This document shows, one piece after another, positions 1 through 15,000 of a DNA stretch of 60,000 nt. Under the pieces are notes generated by a model. The model saw only the letters and a list, made by a program, of their open reading frames with translations. It did not search any database and was not told where the DNA came from. Numbering within the stretch: the first letter of the stretch is position 1; every line of letters begins with the position of its first letter. This DNA comes from Lineus longissimus (taxonomy: Eukaryota > Nemertea > Pilidiophora > Heteronemertea > Lineidae): contig NC_088309.1 of the NCBI RefSeq assembly GCF_910592395.1, positions 19,348,599-19,408,598 on the forward strand. The letters run 5' to 3'. The position numbers and the translations under genes were made by a program.

Positions 1-3000
1 GAATACCATCAACTCAATTGAAGCGAGTGGCACTTCTATCAATGCAGCTATTGAAGTTCCATATTCCGATAACTGTTTCTTTCCTCATGGTGCCTTCCTC
101 GCGCCAGAGGGAATTCGGTGATGTTTGAATCGATTTTTGACAACTTTGTTACAGAAGACAGGCAAGTCTGTTTATATTTGAAACTCTGTGTGCAGAACTG
201 CTCAAGTTTCACGCATTACTTTCACTTGCCCTTGAGCAAGATGGGTTTAACCTTGGGAAGGGTAACCATGCAGCTATTATTTTGTTCCCTTTCACTGACC
301 AGTCATTGTTGTGTGCTCAGCCTCTAGTTACAGTAGACAGAGAGACCCGAGTTCAGCCTCTGGCCAAGGTGACAACACTACCATAACCCTTTTGTGGTTA
401 TTTAAGAAACTGTTAGAATCCAGTATATCTTACCAAAAGAATGATACGTAATTTTGTATGAATGAGGTTTGGCTTATGAGGTGTTTGATATATCTATGTT
501 TATCAAGCGAGTGGACGATCTCTGTCAGATTGCAGAACATTTTCCCTTCAGTCAGTGGGTTGTAAACGGGATAGTAATGATATTTACATTGTCCAGCTTG
601 GCAAAATTAGGAGTTCGCACTCATGCTTGGTGCCCTTTTACGGGTTTGAACTTCTTGCAAAAAAGTTTTGTCTTGTACTTTTATTTCCTTAAAAAACTGC
701 CATTTACCAGCATAAAACTGTTGCCACTTTTAAATCCTTTGTCCCAGTTAAATCGCTTTGGGTTCTTTGTTGATACTGTTGATAAGTGGTTGATACGACC
801 GCTTACGTAACTGTTGGCTCTTCAAACTTCTTCAGTTGAATGGGCCATTGTCTAAACCTGCAAAACAGACACTTTAGGAATGGGCTTACCCTGGTTATTA
901 GGCGATGGACACTCGAAAATAACCCTGAATGGTGTCGGTGTGGAAAAAAATTAAATGGTTCCCTGAGGCGGTGTAGCGCTTCTTTTCTAAACTGATTGTA
1001 TTGTTTGATTAACAATTGGAAAGGATTGGTTCAACTCCTAATGAACTCCCCTAACTTGTTCATCATGGCGGATTACGGGCCATATATTTGGCCAAATTAT
1101 GTGTACCCCGTTTTATCATGACTTACAGCATGACTAGCGCTCCTTGACTTACATGTGTGCTTTTCTCTTCTTTTAGATTGGCGATGCTCTCTTCAGGGAA
1201 AACCTGTACTAATTTCATTCTTTACAGACAAGTCAACATTTCTTTGTCTTGAATGGTTCTGTTCACCACATTGTCTGCAAAATTGAGTCCCATCAGTTTA
1301 AGCTGTTCCAATGAATTTAGTGGCCCCAATGTGTCTGAGTATACCTGATCTCAACACACCTTGATGTCATGGGAAAGTCCTCTCTGAAATCGCTCAGAAA
1401 TTGAATTTTCGAGAGAGAAAAAAGTCTAAAATGCCATGTCTGTTGGCAATGCATCAAGTCACCTACTGTTGCCTAAGTGTTGCAATAAGAACTATTGATG
1501 AATTAAATGGTTCAAACTAAATTTGTGTCAAGAGCATATTTTTTTGCCTAAATTTGTAACAGAGCTCTTTTACTGTAGAATATGGCAGATTGATGTGTAA
1601 AATTGTTCATGCATTCTTTTGACCCACAAGGTTTGTGTGCACCCAAACTTTTTGTGTACTTCGAATGCATTCCACTACAATTTCTGGAGAGGGTCGAGAT
1701 TACGGTCATCACAGGTGCCTTATTGTTACAGGAATCGGTAATCCTTGTCAGATGCGATCAATATTGAAACAAGCGATTTCTAGTTTTACCCGCACCTGAG
1801 CTGTTTTTGACACAAATCGCAGCAAGCGCGATCGCAGGCCACAGCAACAAAAATCATTTGCAGGGCTCTTCTGTCTTCAATGCGTCCAAGTTGGTCTTGT
1901 TGGAAATAGTAAAAGAAATGTCCTCCTGTCTCCCGTGATCTTCCAGTGATGCCCAAACCAGTCTTTGTGGAACCAGTTTCCATGTTTCTTCTGATCCCCT
2001 GGCATGCAATTCAGCTTTCCAAGAAACGCCATTGCCAGATTTGACACAGGTGCAAGAACATGTCGGTAAATGTGGAAATATTTAATTGTTTGTCGGGAGG
2101 TTTTGCAAAAAGAAAGAAGTTACTCTAGTTTTACAAGATGTTCAGACCAAGCGCCGTTAGATAGAAGTGCAGATGTTTGTTTGTTGCCATTTGGTATGTA
2201 GAGGATACCAAGTTGTCTGTTGGTCATGACGTCATGTTTGCGTGACACTTAATGCATGAAGATAATGGTAAAAATGGTCAAATCTTGTCGTTTTTCTGTT
2301 CTCGAAACCCAATAATCTACGATCTACCATCCCTTACAAAATGTTTACTGAATCACTTGGCTATTTCTATTGGATATTTCTCAGTGCATTTGTCAATCCC
2401 CGATATGCAGAACAAGTGGAGCATAAACGAAATCGACCAAATTGCCAGCAGCAATTTTTGCTATAGAAAGCAAATCAAACAGATATTGCATTACCAAATT
2501 ATTTTACTCCCTGGCAGGCTCAAATGACTAATTGTTCCAATTGTTGTCCCAATACTTCTCAAGGCAAGCCAAATCAAGTTCATCTGAGTCACACGTACCC
2601 TAGCCTCGAAATTCCCTGTAAGGGACCAATGGGTGTGGTTGATAAGAGTATGTTAGGCTGATATGAGAGCCGGCATCAAAGTTGACATAGGATAAGCATT
2701 GAGATACCTTTGGGGGAGATCTATTAGTTGATCTGTCGTCAGGTTTTCCCAGGAATCTGAACCGAAATAACAAAGGTAATTATAACCAGCATGACAAAGT
2801 GAGAGATACCAAATTTTGGAACCTGTTTGTCAGCTGTGTATGAGCAGTTTCTCACTTGTGTTCAAATTCATTTTGTTAGGTGACTCAATTTCCCATTTCA
2901 ATTTGTTTAGTTTAATGCAATCTTCGGCATCTTGAAGTGATTTGAGTCAGCATGTGCATGAATTGAGCTGAATTGCGGCATGTTTTCAGTGGAAGTTGAA

Positions 3001-6000
3001 GGGGCTTGATATTTTGATTGAATCTGGAGTTAACTGGTGAATCACCGCGTATATCATCTGAGAAAATGCTCAGCTTGTACGTATAGTGCCAAATGAGGCT
3101 CTAATCTGAGTTCTTCTGAAAGATTTCGTGGTAGACCGGGGGTTTAAGTTTGAAGTCAGATGGAAACCCCTGCTGAAGTTGATAGTAGATTACAAACCCC
3201 CAACTTCAACTTTTATAAGATCACAAACACTCTCCTCGGCTTTCAGACTTAGTGACGTAGTTTGCGTGGCCTGCTAAAAAGGACTGCAGTGTGGGTGACT
3301 GGCTGAAAAGGACCGAACAGATCTCACGAAGTTGAAATGTGCTGTGAAGACCCTGCTCACACTCCGCCAGAATTGGAAGGTTCCCACCAGCTGAAATATG
3401 CATGATGCCATATAAAAATCCGATTTCGTGTTCATAGTCTTCCAAGAATAACTTTTGTGGGTATTAGTTCGGCTGTGGGGGTTTAATTGCTTTTGGCAAG
3501 TGCATTATGAATATCTTTATGATTTCTTTTGAAGGAACTGCCGTATTGGCGTGCCATGTGGTCTCTTTTCAATAATTGAACCTTTGATTTTCTCAGTTGC
3601 TGAAAGTGAAAGACGTGGGGAATGTAACGGAAGTTCAGTGGAATTGGCAATTGGTTGCAAAATATTTCATGAACGGTTCTGATTCATTGGTTCTGATGCA
3701 TTTCCAGGTATTGATTTTGCAGGACATTGCATTTGGTGCAGGAAGGGTTTTTGTGTTGATCAGGTCTCAGCTTCAGCCTCAACATTCGGTACTTGACTTC
3801 TCGGACTATTTCTTCTGGCTCAGTTCTGTCCACACTCGTGAGTACTCAAAGGGAAGAGGACACTGTGAAACTTGGGTTCTGAATCCATCTTGCGAGTCAT
3901 TTAAGGAGAGAAACTGAATCCAATGACTCAGATAAGAGGATGATAGTGCAGGTCTTGGATCAAACTATTGAATGTAGCAGATGCAGTGTGGTGTCACTCT
4001 AAGCTATCTGCATTGAAAACACTGCCAAAATTGGGCCTGATCTTAGGTTGAAGCGGTCCCAAGTGTTCCCATTCTTCTATAACTCTACCTGTGGTGATAT
4101 TGTATCCGCTCGTTAAGCTCTATTTGAATTTTGTCGGCGACTGCGGAAGTAGTGCAGATCTGATTTCCTTGCCATTGACTTGCAGAATAGAAGCGGAAGA
4201 GGGCGAAGAATTGCGTTTAAATGAAGTTTTATTACCCATGTAATTATTCCTCCTATTTGGCATGCGAGGAAACAAAGTGCTGGGGAAGATATTGGGTAAT
4301 AGCACCAGAGGGGAAGCAATTCCAGAGTAATATCCCGTTATGGTTGCGCAAATATCGCCAAGACTCACTTTGGCTTGTCTTCAAATGGGGAGTTTCCGGT
4401 TCCAAGTAATGTTTCTGTTTGTTCATTAAAGAGAGTCTGACTTGGAAAAGGGTGGTTATATATGATTACGTGATTATTATCTTCTGTAAGTAAGGAGTAC
4501 CTTTGAGTAGCATATATTTCGATTCAAAGTCCTCAAGGAGTATTGGTCCTGTTTACTTGTCTCGCAAGGAATTCTGGTGCAATGAAAAGATCTCTTGTTG
4601 TCGGCAGGTTACCGATAGTTGCTGGGATTGACATTGATTGGAGTCGCAGCAATCAGCGATGCTTGTTGCATGCACTTGCAATAACCACAGCAGGTGTCAT
4701 TTAAATCGCTTGTTTGCTGGGCTCTTTAGCATCAGAAGCACAGAAACATATTTATAACTTTCACTCTCAAAGGAACTCCTTTCCTTTCACCAGTCCTGCA
4801 TCCTGATCGCTGTAACATTATCAATATACCAGTTTCAATTACATCCGTTAAGTGGTTAAAAGTCTCTGGTTAACCTTATATCAGTTGGTCTATGATCGGT
4901 ATGAAAAATTCAGGCTAATCTGAACAGTGACACAGTGTCTAAGGCGTTAATGAGTACTATTGTGTCCTGGAGCTATTTCATATACCAAAGCTTGATATTC
5001 CATGCAGTTTTTCAAGCCGGAACTGATAAACCAGCTGCTACTGTGAATGAGACGATAAGAGAAAGAAATTAGATTGAATTTTTAAGAAGTGGGTGTTTAA
5101 TGGCAATGGTCGGTGATAAATCATTCAGGATATAACTTGTTGCTGTCGTAAGAAAAATATTAATTTATCATTGATTTACTTCCAATGTACTTTCATTATC
5201 CTAAACGGGAAGGAAGGAATTTCACATTCTTTAGAAAACTGTTTTCATTCTGTCCTACTATCATAGCAACCATAAAACTGAAATATTTGTCACAGCAGCA
5301 GCAAAAGTAAGTATGGTGATCAAGGATGAGCCACTTCGAAATCGATCGAAATTCTAAACTCCGTGGATTACAGAGCAAGTCCAGGTTGCGGGTAATCTCG
5401 TGCTCTCCAGTGCGGTAGCCCATGATGGTTTCTTGTATTGACACAAAGATGTATGACACCTGTTTCTCAAAACATACAAAACAATTAATAAAATGCTTGT
5501 GATAATTTTTTAGGTTCGATACAACACATACACCTAAATCAGGTGCGGAGATTCATATGTCTCATCAACGTTTTGTAAGGTCTTGTATTTCTACGATGTA
5601 TCACCAAAAATCAAATATTTGTGTCACTAGGGCCCACTGACAACTAGCTCAGATTTTGTATGATTTGTTTATGCCAAATCGCTGTCAACCAATCCCGAGG
5701 CATTGAACCAAAGCAATTGTCGGAACGGCTGAAAGATTCCCGCCTTATCTATTTTGCTATGGAAGCCTAAGGTATAATTATGTATCAATTGAAGACCCAT
5801 CTTGCCTTGCTTGGAAGGAATGAGGGGTTGAAGTAAACTTAGCCTATATTAGATAACCAGGCCCTCTTGGACATATCTTATACATTCTTCCCCTGATTTA
5901 CTTTAGGGGGTTACAAAGGCCTGGCGTGATTGTTGTTGGACTAAGTCCTGTTGGGTAGTTTAATGCCAACACTTGAGAAGGAAATAGGTGTCCGAGAATG

Positions 6001-8858
6001 TTTGCAAACGACCCGATTCTTTCTTTGATTATTTCGCTGTTACCAGATTGAAGGATTAGGGTATGTTTTACTGTTTTATTGTCACTGGAGATTATCTTAA
6101 CCCATTCAGTTCAGGTTATAGTCGATATCACAAAATTTCGGATACTTTTGTTTGAAATGACGAGGATTTGTGAATTCAATGAAGAACTTTCCTATGTGCC
6201 AATATGGCTGACGTGTTGGATTTGGTCATGATTCCACAGATTCTAAATATTCTTTTGGAACCCGATTGATCGGCCATGCTTGTGTTTTTCTGGATATATA
6301 GTGGATGAAAACAACCTTTCAGGTTTTGGATAGTGCATGAGTTTATCGTTTACTAATTTTGTTATGTATTGATTCCGTTACCCAAATTCCTTTGATCTAC
6401 AGCTGTAAACCATGAATTTTTTCGCGTCTGGGTGAATTTGCTCATTTTCAATTGGTGATGCCCCTATGATGACCTTCCCTAAACACATTTTATGAGTGTT
6501 TAGATTTTACCAGTATTTATTATAATAGTAATATAAACTGCAGATCAGTATGATATAATGTTATCACTCATAATGTAATGCATTCAGATTCTTCGTCATT
6601 CATGTTTCACTCATCTGGGCACACCGGTTAAAATGTGCTACAGTGACGTCCTTGATAAGAACCCAGTTCAAAATCAGTGAGGAAAGTTCAAAAAGTGAGG
6701 AAATCAGTGAGGAAAGTTCAGAAAGTGAGGAAATAAGCTCTCGATGCGTTCCTTCCTCGTGAGACTCAATTCATACCTTAGGTTCAGTTGTTATTGTTAC
6801 TGCTCAGGACTTGATGTTTTAACTTGATTTTAACCTTTAAAAAAATAATTCACAATCTTGTAAAACCAGAACTCCAGTAGATCCTCTCTGTTGAGGACAT
6901 CCTCAGGACTAACAAGAAACCCACAACAATTCACGACACAATAGCTTTTTTCCTTCACTAGCCTCAAACCCAAACCGATATTACTAAAACTAATCGTGTT
7001 TTGATCTCAAATGATGGAATGGTGTAGACAGTATCGAAATTTCCAATTATATCACTGTTCAAAGAAAAAGGAATTGTCTAAGTTGGGTTGTCTTTCCACT
7101 TTAAAGCTGCTTTGTGCTCATCATTATTGTCTTTCTATTTGGCACGAGTATTGTTCCTAAAGCAAATTATTGACAGAAGTACTTGATAAAGCTTTGTGAA
7201 AACAGCGCTGAAGCTCTCCCGGTAGTTATGATTATGGTGTAAATTGAGAGTCCGCAGCTCTGCCTCTTGTTTTGAAGTGGGCAAGGGTATCATTAACAGT
7301 GGTCATATCAATCACATTTTGTGGATCGATCATACCATATTTGTTTGAAGACGTTTAGACATCAGAATAAAGGAGTATCCCTAATGCTTATAGCCTAGGA
7401 GATTTGGACAACTGGAACTATGCAGTTCAACACTGGGACCCAATTTGCCGGAACTAGAACACCATTGACTTCCACTGATATCTCCAGCCTCCCACTGGAA
7501 CACACATGGAAAGAAGTGGGGAAAAACTTTTGGATTGGACCTGCAACTGACTGGCCGCTGGGAACTTGCAGATGGAGGTCACCAAGTTGGTTAAAACTTT
7601 AAGAACACCACAATATGTCCGCATTCATGTACCACTACTGTAGAGTATTTTAGTAGCAGTATATACTCTCTATCATATCAACATGGAAAAAATGGTGGAA
7701 TGCTAGTATTTTTGAACCTATTCTAAACACTTTTACACTCTTTAAGTGCTGCATGTGGAATTTCTTTTTCAAACACCTGTAAACCACCTACCAAGACATC
7801 GGTAGAGTTATCTTGTCGACAGATATGCCAGCAATACACCACTTATCTCATCTACCTTCACTTCATGCCTTCAACACGTTGTTGCGTTTTCATGGGGGCG
7901 GGAAAATCGTGTTTACCAGCGAAATCACAGGCACACATGAGCTTATTCTGTAAACCCTGACATTTTTGCAAGCAATTTATTGTCAAACATCTGAAGAAAG
8001 TGCATAAAGTTTAGCTGTTACGTTCTACCATTAAATTTCGGCGGCAGATGTGCTATTTAGTTTCAACCTGCCGCCAATGAAAATTAACAAATTTGCCAAC
8101 TTTTAGCCTGTGAACATTCCAAGTACAACTCAATCTGATGAAAGGAAACCTGATAATCTACTCTAATGATATAGTAGTGCAATAGCGAAGTATATGAAAC
8201 AGCTTCTCATATCTTAAAAAGTCTTATGTGAGTTATGAATGAATATGAGCAATCTTAAACTTGTCCAGCTCTGGTCTGTTCCTTGGCAGTCCAACACAGC
8301 CACAATCTGTTTTGTGTAAATTTTCTGCGTCCTTCACAATCTTGTAGGTTGTCTGTTGCACGCTGGCTCTAAAATTGTGTTAGTAATTGCGTATCAGATA
8401 CCAAATTGAATCTTGTATAATGTGCATATGTGCAACATTAGGCAAGATCGCTGTAGACTTCTTTCTGTGAATTGGTAAATTCCTAAAAGCATCGCTAGCG
8501 ATAATTTCATTAGGTCTCTATTCTACCGCACAGTTTAGCGGAAAACTTGCTCTGGAGGAAGAAAAAAATGTGTTACTGACAAAAGAAAATGTTTCTGTTT
8601 TCGTTTATGAATTCCCTATCACAATCAATTGCTGGCAGGGTGTTGTGTCAGTCAAATAAAAAAGGAATGCTGGCTGTTTTCTAGGATTCTGCCATTGGTC
8701 TATTATCTATGATTGTTTAAAATGTTTGTCTTCTGCTGCAGTCTTCTTTACAGTCGTTCCCACTCACTGGTTGTCATCTATGTTTCATTTAGGATTCTGA
8801 CCCTTCTCATCCAGGTTCTTTAATGTTTTCTGACCATTTCTCCATCTTTTCTCTTCAG
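1..8858. other. Upstream region or 5'UTR intron, no gene recognised
   Basis: No open frame here shows a known domain, biased codon use or splice-consistent neighbours. The longest frames are about 110 codons, as expected by chance in AT-rich DNA. The first 120 bases hold a short open frame ending near 118 that I do not recognise. A tandem duplication lies at 6671-6730. Because an acceptor precedes the semaphorin start codon, part of this stretch may be an intron whose noncoding first exon lies here or to the left of the window. I could not place a promoter. Confidence 0.5.
6671..6730. repeat. 30 bp tandem duplication
   Basis: Two adjacent copies of a 30-base A/G-rich unit, the second starting at 6701, differ by one base. 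A partial third follows. This is simple local slippage in noncoding DNA with no sign of function. Confidence 0.8.
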
Positions 8859-8872
8859 AGTCTAAATGAGCC
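8842..8872 (+). promoter_or_regulatory. Splice acceptor and 5' leader of the first coding exon, with overlapping uORF
   Basis: A pyrimidine tract ends in TTTTCTCTTCAG at 8858, so a spliced 5'UTR exon probably starts at 8859. An in-frame TGA at 8867-8869 lies four codons-worth of bases or less before the ATG at 8873, so the coding region cannot extend upstream in this exon. Another ATG at 8866 opens a nine-codon frame that ends at TGA 8893-8895, overlapping the semaphorin start out of frame. If the transcript begins upstream, this uORF would be met first and could dampen translation. Confidence 0.55.
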
Positions 8873-9023
8873 ATGATGTTGATGTCGAGGTGTGACCCGT
8901 ACAGGGTGTGGTCATGGACTACACAGCTGACGGTTCTCATCTTCATCTTGGTCATCGAGTGCCCGAGAGATGCGTTCGGCTGGCATATGAGCTATATTCC
9001 AAATTCACATGTAACAGTAGATG
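8873..9023 (+). CDS. Sema1a: Semaphorin exon 1: signal peptide and N-terminus
   Basis: This exon encodes residues 1-50 plus the first base of codon 51. A hydrophobic core ([10 protein letters not shown], residues 19-28) follows a short basic stretch and is followed by CPRDAFGW, typical of a cleavable signal peptide. The mature start is probably between residues 30 and 37. I chose the first of two adjacent ATGs. ATG 8876 or 8882 would also leave the signal peptide whole. The donor GTAAGT starts at 9024, leaving phase 1, which matches exon 2 exactly. Confidence 0.85.
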
Positions 9024-12000
9024 GTAAGTATAGAATTCACTTATCAAGTATAGAATTCATGTACTGTAATCTGATAGATCATCTAGATTTTACCATCGCG
9101 TCAACTCTTATGAACCCTGAACTCCCTACTTGCATCAGTGGGTGGCCCGCAGGATGCAGAAATGCTGCAAAAAATTATACCCTTGGTTCAAATTTGTGCA
9201 ATTATCAAACCAAAAAACTATACATCAACGTCTGCAGAGCACAGTCTGGCAGCCAGGTCCCAGTCACCCAAGACTTGGGATTGAAAGGGTTATGGTAATG
9301 GTGTGTTGACCAAGATTGTCTAGACAAGACTGGCTTGATTCGGGGGACCACATCTCATGCTAGTAATTGAAGAAAAAGACCAGAAACATCTGCTACCAAT
9401 AAAAAACAAGTATTGTTAATCAAAAAGTCTTTTTCACTGTGGGTGTTATCGTTAACTACTAATTTAATTTGAATTTTTGTATTGTCTGCCTCATCAGGTA
9501 AGAAACTGACTTTCTTTAGTTGTGTGGGGGAGTTCCTCTACACATCCTATAGAACAAAAACCAAGATGTGATGGGCCATTTCTGTGTTCGATGTAATACT
9601 ACTTCGGTTTACTGAAAGATAATACTTTTATAGGGTTAATTTCTTCTTTAAAACAAAAGTAAAAGTACTTTCTAAAGACATCCGCCTCTTCAAAGTTGAG
9701 TAGTTCACCCAATTATCAAATCCATTATAAACGGGTTACTTGATTGACTTTCTATACTAAAGGAAGATATATGGTGATCTAAATTATCTGATATTTTCTG
9801 GGTTCCCGCATTGGATTTCACTTGAGTTTCCTCTGTTATGACTTGGTATTGGCAAATAAATATGTATGGCTCAAGAGGCTTCTCAAAGAAGACAGAGAGC
9901 TGACTTCCTGGCTGAACTGAATAGACTTGTCGCCATAAAAATACATCTTGACACACAAGGCATTGAGATCACAACATTCTTTCAACCGCCTCTGAATTGG
10001 CCTGTTCATGATGCCAAAATATAAATATTTCTCATGTTTTATATGTCTTCAAATTATTTCTAGTGCATACAACTAATGACTGCCAATGAAATGTTGACCA
10101 GTCGTTTATCTAAAAGATATAGGCATGCTATGCTAGCACGCCATAGATCTGAAGGTGAACTATTTTCAGGAGCTCTCCAAAATAAGAAAAAATGCCAGTC
10201 CATTAAATCCTGCTGGGACCGAACCCCACAATCATGAAAGCTGATAAGATTTTTGTACCTCCCTGTAATGCATACAGGCCTTTGGTCATGACCAACAATT
10301 GGTTGAACACTTAGCCTTTTTACGGTGCGGTTGTCATCATGCATGAATCGGCAATAACCACCACTTAGCACGCTTTCAAGGGACAAGATAGGACGATCAT
10401 CATTACAGGCCCCCTATATAGAAATATTCACTAATGCATTGATGGATGTACGTGTTACATGCATTGCAATATAGGACAGTGTTACGTAATCTTATGTTGC
10501 TGTGTCGTTCACAGTTTCTGTCCAACACACGTTGACAAATGAACAATACATCAATATCAACTGTGAATTCGATCTGATTGCGACCATTATTCTCTCATTG
10601 GGAATAAAGTGCAGTCTTGATTTCGTAAAGACCTCGGCGGCCGTTTGGTGCCTGCTCCTCCCCGTAGTTGTACACTGTGCTAAACTAGCCCGATTACCAA
10701 TTTGTTGATATGAGTTTATTACTGATCAATTTGTAAACAACACCATGATTGGGTTGATCATGTTTTATAATCGGCCGTCAGAAAGGTCGGACTGTTTTGT
10801 CACGATCGGAACAGGATGTTGAAACTTTTGGAATCTGATGTGCCGAGAAGTTTAATTCATCTGAATGGAAGTGGGCATGACTTTTCAACCAAAATCTGCA
10901 TTAAAACCATTCATGTGTGCGGGGGGGGGAGGATTTCCTAGGGATTTATTGTGGTTACCTCCTTCCTCGAAGGGTTAAATTCCATTCAGAAAGATCCTTG
11001 GTTAAAATGTCCTTATTGGCTGAGTATGGAGTGTGCAGAAGTGACACCACGCAATCCTGATTACCAATCAATTCCTCGTGGATCGGTGACTGATTTGATC
11101 TGTCAGCGGACATGATGGCTGATCAATCTCGATCCGACAATGTATGTGATTACTGTTGCATATCACAATGCATTGAGAAATGTACTTGCTCTTTGGTTTA
11201 CCCTTTGAGGCCCTGGACGATTTAGAGAAAATTTAAGCAGAAGGTTGTGACGCGCCGCACTCAGAATCAACCTTTGGCTTAATGTACGTTGTCACTGCTT
11301 GTTGTACCAGGGAATGTGCAATGAAGACAATTGTAAAAACGAAATAAGTCTACAAATTCACAAGGAAGCAGCTTATGGATGTTCAGCCAGTGAAGATATG
11401 TTCCATCAACTTTAGATGTCTTGTTCGATCCTTTATCTGCTAGTGGATTGAATTCAATTGAATTTGAAAGCCACCCGTTCCAAGATCAATAGTTTCTAAT
11501 TTGACTTCTCATTTCAAGTTATATGTTCCGTTAAATCATCAGATGAGAACTGCACACATTTACCGTCGGCGGTAATTCTCTTACTCAATTCTTCAACAGG
11601 ATTGCAGCTGAGTCAATCCTATCTCCTTTCCTTCATCAGGAGCATAAGGTTGTTGAAACTGGATTCCAGGGAAGAAGCGTATTTTTCCGATAATGACCAT
11701 TCAAAGATTTTTTGTTCGAATTTCAGGTCAAAATAAGTCTCTGAGGTATTTGATTGCCTCACACTGAAAACCCCTGAATTTTTTTGGAGTTTACTGCCAA
11801 TATTCTCGACAATAAAAACAAACTCCTCAACCTAGTTGTGTACAATGAAAAAATATTTCACAATCCCTTTTATAGTATTCAGAGTGACCCAAATGAGTAT
11901 TTGGGATAATGGTGATTTCACTGTACTTCGCTATTGTCTTTGTACATTTCATGTGGACACAGCATGTTGGTGTGGATGTATTCGTGGATTGAAACTGACT

Positions 12001-15000
12001 TGGGGGTGATTGGATATTGCGAATGCGTTGGAGGATCGCTCGGGTCACCATCCAATTTGAATCACTCGGATCAGGTATTCCCGCTAGAATTTCAATCAAC
12101 AGGTCCAATCAGCGGGATGTCAACACACCAGCAGAAGGTAGTCCAAAATAAATTGGAACAGGTTAACCCTCAGCTGGTGTGGTGACATCCAGAGGGGCCC
12201 TGTTTCACTTTGGTTGCCATGTGCAGAATGTCAACAGTGGCAATATGGTAATTGTCTGAATTCATTTCATTTCAACCTAGGGGATGTTTTTCAAACAAAA
12301 GTACTTCAAAGTTGGTATTAAGGCTACGAGTGCCACCCTGTTGTGGTGACATAAGGAGGTCAGGGCCGAGGAGGACATCGCTCTGTGCCAGTATGAGGCA
12401 CTGTCACTGAGCAAGGAGCTATTATCAGAAAAAACAGTTTGAAGTGACAAATAGCCTGCATGTCCTTTTAATTGCCGCATAAGTAGACAGTTACCTTAAA
12501 CTTCATCCCATTTCAAGGGAAGGATCTAGGGTATGATTTGCTTTTTGCTTGTAATATGGGAATAAGATGTACTTGATATCTTCCTATTGGGCCAATTCTT
12601 CTGGTAGTTTAAAAGTGAGCTTGCTTTCTGTCATGAGTGAATAAACAAGATCTGTCGATTCTGTAGAATCATTTACCTTCGTGGAAACTGCACCAATATG
12701 CACACTGGCTTTGTGAAAATGCCAGAGAAGTATAAACTAGAACGAACTCAGCAGGGACCAGTCATATTTCCCTATATATGATTCATGATATTATCGTTAG
12801 CCGATGGATTAATTAGTCCCGTGTGAATGGCAGCACAAATTAATTGCTATTCCCAACATAAATATGGACCAATAACAAATCAAATCACCGCATAACATTT
12901 CTTTGTTGCGATAAAGACGCACATAGTCGTTGACACTTCTGTTTACGCTTTTACTACTGCTCAATCAATGGCGGATCCATAACTATTGATTGCGTTTGTG
13001 ACTGATGAAGTTCAGATGGTGTCATAACCCAGATCGATAAGGTTGGCGAACATTCTTAATTCATTTATGTTCATCAGGATGTCGTGTGTGGGTTGAGAGC
13101 ACTATAAGATCGGACATGGCTCCAATTTGGTTGACGTAATTCTGGCCTGTTCATGGGCTGCATATAGTCAAAGCTAAGGCCCTTGGATTGTTAATGGGTG
13201 AAGCCTATTTTGAAAAGGGACGAAATGACTAAATGAACTTTCCTCGCTGACAAATGTTAAGTCTCGTTGTGCTTCAAAATACTGCAGTTCTCTCTTCTAC
13301 CTTCTTTCGATGACGTCAGCATCGCTGCTAACAGGTGGTTGATAGGCAGGACCATCATCATACTTCAGGTAAATCAAACCTTCATCTGAAACAGAGATAG
13401 CTCCGGAAAGTAAACAGTTTGGCTATCATTACCATTGCCATTCTCACATTATGCCATTTTAGAAGCCATTGATATTTGATTGGCTAATAAGAGGAACTAG
13501 TTTTCTCCTTAAAAAAGCACAGTTTTCCACTGGAAACTTTCAGGTTCAGACTTTGAGGTTATTCAAGAACACTGCTTTTGCTTATTCGATTGATTCTTTA
13601 AAACCACAATTATGATCACGACCATCAGTCTCTATGTAATTGCACTATCGCGTTATTGCCAATTTCCAGTACTTACTTGTGATATGTCAATTTCAGTGCG
13701 AACAACAATATTCTTGGTAAATGCAATGTCAAGTCAATTATCGACTTCTCTGAATTTGTTGCGTCTGTCTCGATGAAAATTTGCGTTAAACTCAGTATAG
13801 AGGTCTGTCCTGATTTCTCGCTATGAAAAAACCCCATTCCAAAATGTGACAGGCAATTTCAGCAAATCTCAACAGAATTTCTTGCTCCTCCTGAACCTGT
13901 GTGTCCAAAAAAGCGCAGCAGTACCAGTGTCTGGAAAAAGACCATCACCCCCCGAATAGGGATTTTATTTCATTCACTGAAACCTTTTCATTATTTTGTC
14001 ATGGTTTCAGTATCGACTTTGATGTTTATGAATATTTTCGACAAAATGAAAAAATTTCACTAGCTGAATAAATCCTATTTTTCTTTTCAACATTGATACA
14101 GAGCGAGTACCCTGGATTTCTTGTGGGCTATGAATGTTGGTTTAATCCGGTGGAGGGGGGCTTCAGTTGTATCATATATTGGATGAAATAGTGAGTATTC
14201 AATGTCATGCTCTCTATATAGGAGTAAGATAGGGATTTTGATAAAATTGGGACCTTGATTGAGCCCCCATCAATAAATTCTTCAATATTACGTACGTTTT
14301 GACACTTCCCTACATGCAGACATGAGTCATCCGAATTCGTATTATCGAAATTTTCTGAATTGATGTAAAATGTGTTACCTCAGCATGTGATGGCTTTTAT
14401 GTCATTTATGAAAGTATGTGGCCAATTGATATGTAACTTGATGTAACATTATGTGATCTGCAGCAAAGATTTTCATACACTATCTCATACATAATTATGT
14501 TGTATGCATCAGCCTGTTAGAAACTATTTGTTAACCCTCTCTCATGCAAGACAGTTAATATGAAAGTAAACTGTGGAAATGTTAAATGTTAGATGACATT
14601 TTTCTCCAAAATTATCTCACAAAGATTTCATAGTATTAGTATTGACTGGGTAGTATTGTTGGGTAAAGTATACTGGCAATGTTAGTTTTCTCCTACAATA
14701 CTACTGTTCAAATATAAAAAAGTGAACAATAAACTATTGAATGAATGTGTCGTGTTTAATTTCAATAAAATACTTGTATCTAGATTGGAAAATATTATCA
14801 AACATTTTGACATGTCCAGACAGTTGTGTCATAATTTGACTATTCCAAGACATAATAATGAGTAACTTGACAAGATAACTATCTGATATAACGATCCTTC
14901 ACTAGTCTCAAGTAAGGGTCTTAGTGATATCATTTAGACTCAATAGGCCTACTTACAAGACGGTGAGGGCACAGAGTAGGCATGTCGAAGTTTGTCACAA

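Noticed and set aside
1-120. Short open frame at the left edge as an upstream exon
   Set aside because: It runs to a TGA at about 118-120 and GGTGATG could be a weak donor, but nothing links it to the semaphorin and I recognise no protein in it.
3597-3917. 106-codon frame as an upstream gene
   Set aside because: No recognised motif and no supporting neighbours. Likely chance.
9024-9298. Extension of exon 1 frame to 9298 as a short secreted protein
   Set aside because: A strong GTAAGT donor at 9024 gives an exact phase match to exon 2. The sequence beyond it does not resemble a sema domain.
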